Positions 4,252-5,992 of a stretch of 5,992 nucleotides of DNA are shown here, piece by piece (the first letter of the stretch is position 1; the number at the start of each line of letters is the position of its first letter). The notes under the pieces were generated by a model. That model saw only the letters and a list, made by a program, of their open reading frames with translations, searched no databases and was not told the DNA's origin. The translations under genes were made by a program, and so were the position numbers. The stretch covers positions 1 to 5,992 of the forward strand of contig CAMYZR010000108.1 in NCBI GenBank assembly GCA_947303905.1, read 5' to 3'. This stretch comes from an uncultured Atopobiaceae bacterium (GTDB lineage: Bacteria; Actinomycetota; Coriobacteriia; Coriobacteriales; Atopobiaceae).

Positions 4252-5715
4252 ATGAGCTGGCAGGATGACTTCATAGTCGCGTATGGCGTGAACCCGGACG
4301 GCAGCGATTACGCCATACTGTGCTCGTACTGTGGCAACGACGAGAACGTCACCATTCCCGAGGACGTGGAGACCATCCCGAAGGGCCTCTTTCGTGGCAA
4401 CACGCACCTGCGGACTCTCGATTTGGGAAACGTCGACGAGGTCGGTGAAGAGGCGTTCATGGACTGTACCTCGCTCGAGAGCGTTGTCATCCGTGGCTGG
4501 CTGCCAACCATCGGCCTCCGCGCTTTCAAGGGGTGCCGCTCGCTCAAGTACGTCGAGTTCGAGCCCCGCAAGCCGAGCTACGACACGCGTCCCGCCGAGC
4601 TCGAGGTCTGCATCGAGGCGTTCGCCGATTGCACCTCACTCGAGCGCGTGGACCTGCACCTCGCCGAGGGAGACCTCACGATAGGAGGTAACGCCTTCGC
4701 TGGGTGCGCAGCCCTTACGACCGTCGAGCTCTCTGGTGCACTGTCCTTTCTTGATACCGACGTCTTCGAGGGTTGTGCAGCGCTCAAATCTGTGAGCCTG
4801 CCCGAGCTCCCGCTCGATAGCACCACCGACGAGCTTCACACGTACGAAGCCGCCCTGAGCGAACTCAGGAGCGGCTGCCTCAACCTACGGATACGTGAGC
4901 GCAGGCTCGAGCCGAAGCCCATCGATGCGAAGGACGGTGGCAGCGAGCGCCCCTCCTCTGGCACGCCACGCGTCTACAAGAGCAACGTGAGACGCTTTGT
5001 CTACCGCGACTACGCCGACCGATGGGTAGGCAGAAAGGCCAAGGCTCTGTTCCGGCACTTCAAGCGGCTTGAGGAGCTCGACCTCGCGGGAATCGACACA
5101 GCGGGCGAGGACAGCCTAGCCTGCATGTTCAAGGGCTGCGCCGAGCTTCGCGAGGTGGACCTCTCCCCTCTCGATACCTCAAGTGCGAGGGACCTGCGGC
5201 AGATGTTCTTTGGCTGCCGGAGCTTGAGGACCCTCGACCTCTCGGTCCTCGATACCTCACGAGTCGAAGACATGTCGCACCTGCTCCACAACTGCCGCTC
5301 TCTCGAGCGGGTAAACCTCGCAGGCTTGGACCTCTCACGGGTACATAGCCTCTGGTCAGCCTTCGACGGGTGCGCGTCCCTTGTGGAGCTCGACCTCTCG
5401 CAGGTTCGCACGCCTGCCCTCGAGAAGGCAGACTACCTGTTCCGCGGCTGCTCGAGCCTGCGTTCCGTGGATCTGCGAGGACTCGACCTCTCACACGTGG
5501 GGAGCCTATCACATCTGTTCGACGGTTGCGATGCGCTCGAGAGCTGGAGGGTGTCCGAGACCTGGCCCGTCAACAAGCCCGGCGCCATCCCCTGGCCGAC
5601 TGCAGAGTGTGGGATGTGGTGGTCAGCATGGAGACAGGAGTGGATGACGGTAGGGCAGATTCGCTATCGTAGACCGATGGCGGACACGTATACGAGCGAG
5701 CCCACGGCAGAATGA
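4252..5715 (+). CDS. BspA-type LRR_5-DUF285 protein (487 aa), intact cassette B copy
   Basis: This is the intact version of the two-domain architecture. Residues 1 to about 215 form an LRR_5 solenoid with AF-type units near 46, 68, 91, 123, 148 and 171, preceded by ENVTIPEDVETIP. A charged linker (about 219-240) leads through RRFVYRDYADRWVG to a DUF285 solenoid (266 to about 434, seven 26-residue units). The Trp-rich cap (424-487) closes the protein, with CGMWWS and EWMTVGQI. No signal peptide, transmembrane helix or anchor is visible, so it is predicted cytoplasmic unless exported by an unusual route. LRR_5 and DUF285 proteins typically bind proteins; no enzyme motif is present. It lacks the four-unit tail block found twice in cassette A. 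It is followed after 56 nt by a small acidic gene, as in cassette A. The domain calls are firm; the function is unknown. Confidence 0.9.
   Translation: MSWQDDFIVAYGVNPDGSDYAILCSYCGNDENVTIPEDVETIPKGLFRGNTHLRTLDLGNVDEVGEEAFMDCTSLESVVIRGWLPTIGLRAFKGCRSLKYVEFEPRKPSYDTRPAELEVCIEAFADCTSLERVDLHLAEGDLTIGGNAFAGCAALTTVELSGALSFLDTDVFEGCAALKSVSLPELPLDSTTDELHTYEAALSELRSGCLNLRIRERRLEPKPIDAKDGGSERPSSGTPRVYKSNVRRFVYRDYADRWVGRKAKALFRHFKRLEELDLAGIDTAGEDSLACMFKGCAELREVDLSPLDTSSARDLRQMFFGCRSLRTLDLSVLDTSRVEDMSHLLHNCRSLERVNLAGLDLSRVHSLWSAFDGCASLVELDLSQVRTPALEKADYLFRGCSSLRSVDLRGLDLSHVGSLSHLFDGCDALESWRVSETWPVNKPGAIPWPTAECGMWWSAWRQEWMTVGQIRYRRPMADTYTSEPTAE
5047..5547 (+). repeat. DUF285 solenoid of cassette B: seven 26-residue units
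   Basis: Units start LFRHF, MFKGC, MFFGC, LLHNC, AFDGC, LFRGC and LFDGC, each 26 residues apart. They match solenoid 1 of cassette A unit by unit from MFFGC through LFRGC. After LFRGC the protein goes straight to the cap unit LFDGC, where cassette A has four extra units. Cassette B has one extra unit (MFKGC) near the start. Confidence 0.85.
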
Positions 5716-5758
5716 TGGATGGAACACCCCTCGGAGAACACTGTACCGCCTAGCGCAG

Positions 5759-5765
5759 AAAGGAG
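5759..5765 (+). promoter_or_regulatory. Ribosome binding site for the second small acidic gene
   Basis: AAAGGAG lies 6 nt before ATG 5772. The upstream in-frame ATG at 5715 meets a TAG before 5772, so 5772 is the start. The site lies in the 56-nt spacer, unlike cassette A where it lies inside the LRR gene. Confidence 0.75.
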
Positions 5766-5771
5766 ACACCC

Positions 5772-5992
5772 ATGTCATGCATGGAGAGACAAGAGGTGTG
5801 GCGCGTGCCCTTGAAGTACTGTGGGATCGTCGGTGACAAGCTTGGCAAGCCGTGTGGGGCCGTGGGTGATGATTACGACCCGGACTGCGTACTGGATTTC
5901 GAGGAGCTGGTGGAAGAGTACGCCGAACTCTTCGGCTACTCCGTGGGGATGTTCAACCCGTCGGGCTCAGCCTGCTCTGTCGCCTACCTCGA
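5772..5992 (+). CDS. Small acidic protein of unknown function, cassette B copy, cut by the window end
   Basis: Seventy-three complete codons are visible, starting MSCMERQEVWRVPL, and the frame is still open at the window edge. It is a clear paralogue of the 125-residue protein at 3764-4141, with the same VWR-x-PL, GAVG and DCVLDFEELVEEYAELFGY segments and similar spacing. The stretch after the ELFG motif diverges quickly (SVGMFNPSGSACSVAYLD against EEGQFRPALCPGAYLDF) before converging on AYLD. Such a pattern suits a conserved core with a variable region. The start is fixed by a strong ribosome binding site. No function is recognised. Confidence 0.85.
   Translation, partial: MSCMERQEVWRVPLKYCGIVGDKLGKPCGAVGDDYDPDCVLDFEELVEEYAELFGYSVGMFNPSGSACSVAYL

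Overview
The window is high-GC bacterial DNA, roughly 60% G+C by eye. It holds a tandem pair of two-gene cassettes. Each cassette encodes a BspA-type leucine-rich-repeat (LRR) protein followed by a small acidic protein of unknown function. LRR_5 plus DUF285-type repeats, the high G+C and Trp-rich caps after the repeats suggest a host-associated actinobacterium of the Coriobacteriia (Olsenella/Atopobium-like). That assignment is an inference; nothing in the window fixes the taxon.

Positions 1-582 carry no convincing intact gene. They look like a patchwork of mobile-element debris: a compact multi-hairpin element (16-119), an isolated minus-strand Shine-Dalgarno/GTG pair (193-207), a 48-bp direct repeat with 63-bp period (253-300, 316-363), and a perfect 17-bp tandem repeat (441-474) of the kind seen at IS21-family ends. 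A possible promoter with a downstream hairpin (519-544) leads into the first gene.

Cassette A (583-4141) encodes an LRR_5 domain (583-1275), then in the same frame a very long DUF285 protein (ORF to 3762), then the small acidic protein (3764-4141). A single in-frame TGA at 1273-1275 separates the two LRR parts. The paralogue in cassette B (4252-5715) has the same two domains joined in one 487-residue protein. Locus A is therefore best read as one large gene of about 1,060 codons, either broken by one nonsense codon or read through. The DUF285 part itself contains two consecutive solenoids, each ending in the same Trp-rich cap.

Cassette B (4252 to beyond 5992) repeats the plan with a shorter solenoid and a second copy of the small acidic gene, cut by the window edge. 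None of the LRR proteins shows a signal peptide, membrane segment or cell-wall anchor, which is unusual for BspA-like proteins. The repeated pairing and tight coupling (1 nt in cassette A) suggest the LRR protein and the acidic protein work together. Their function cannot be read from sequence.
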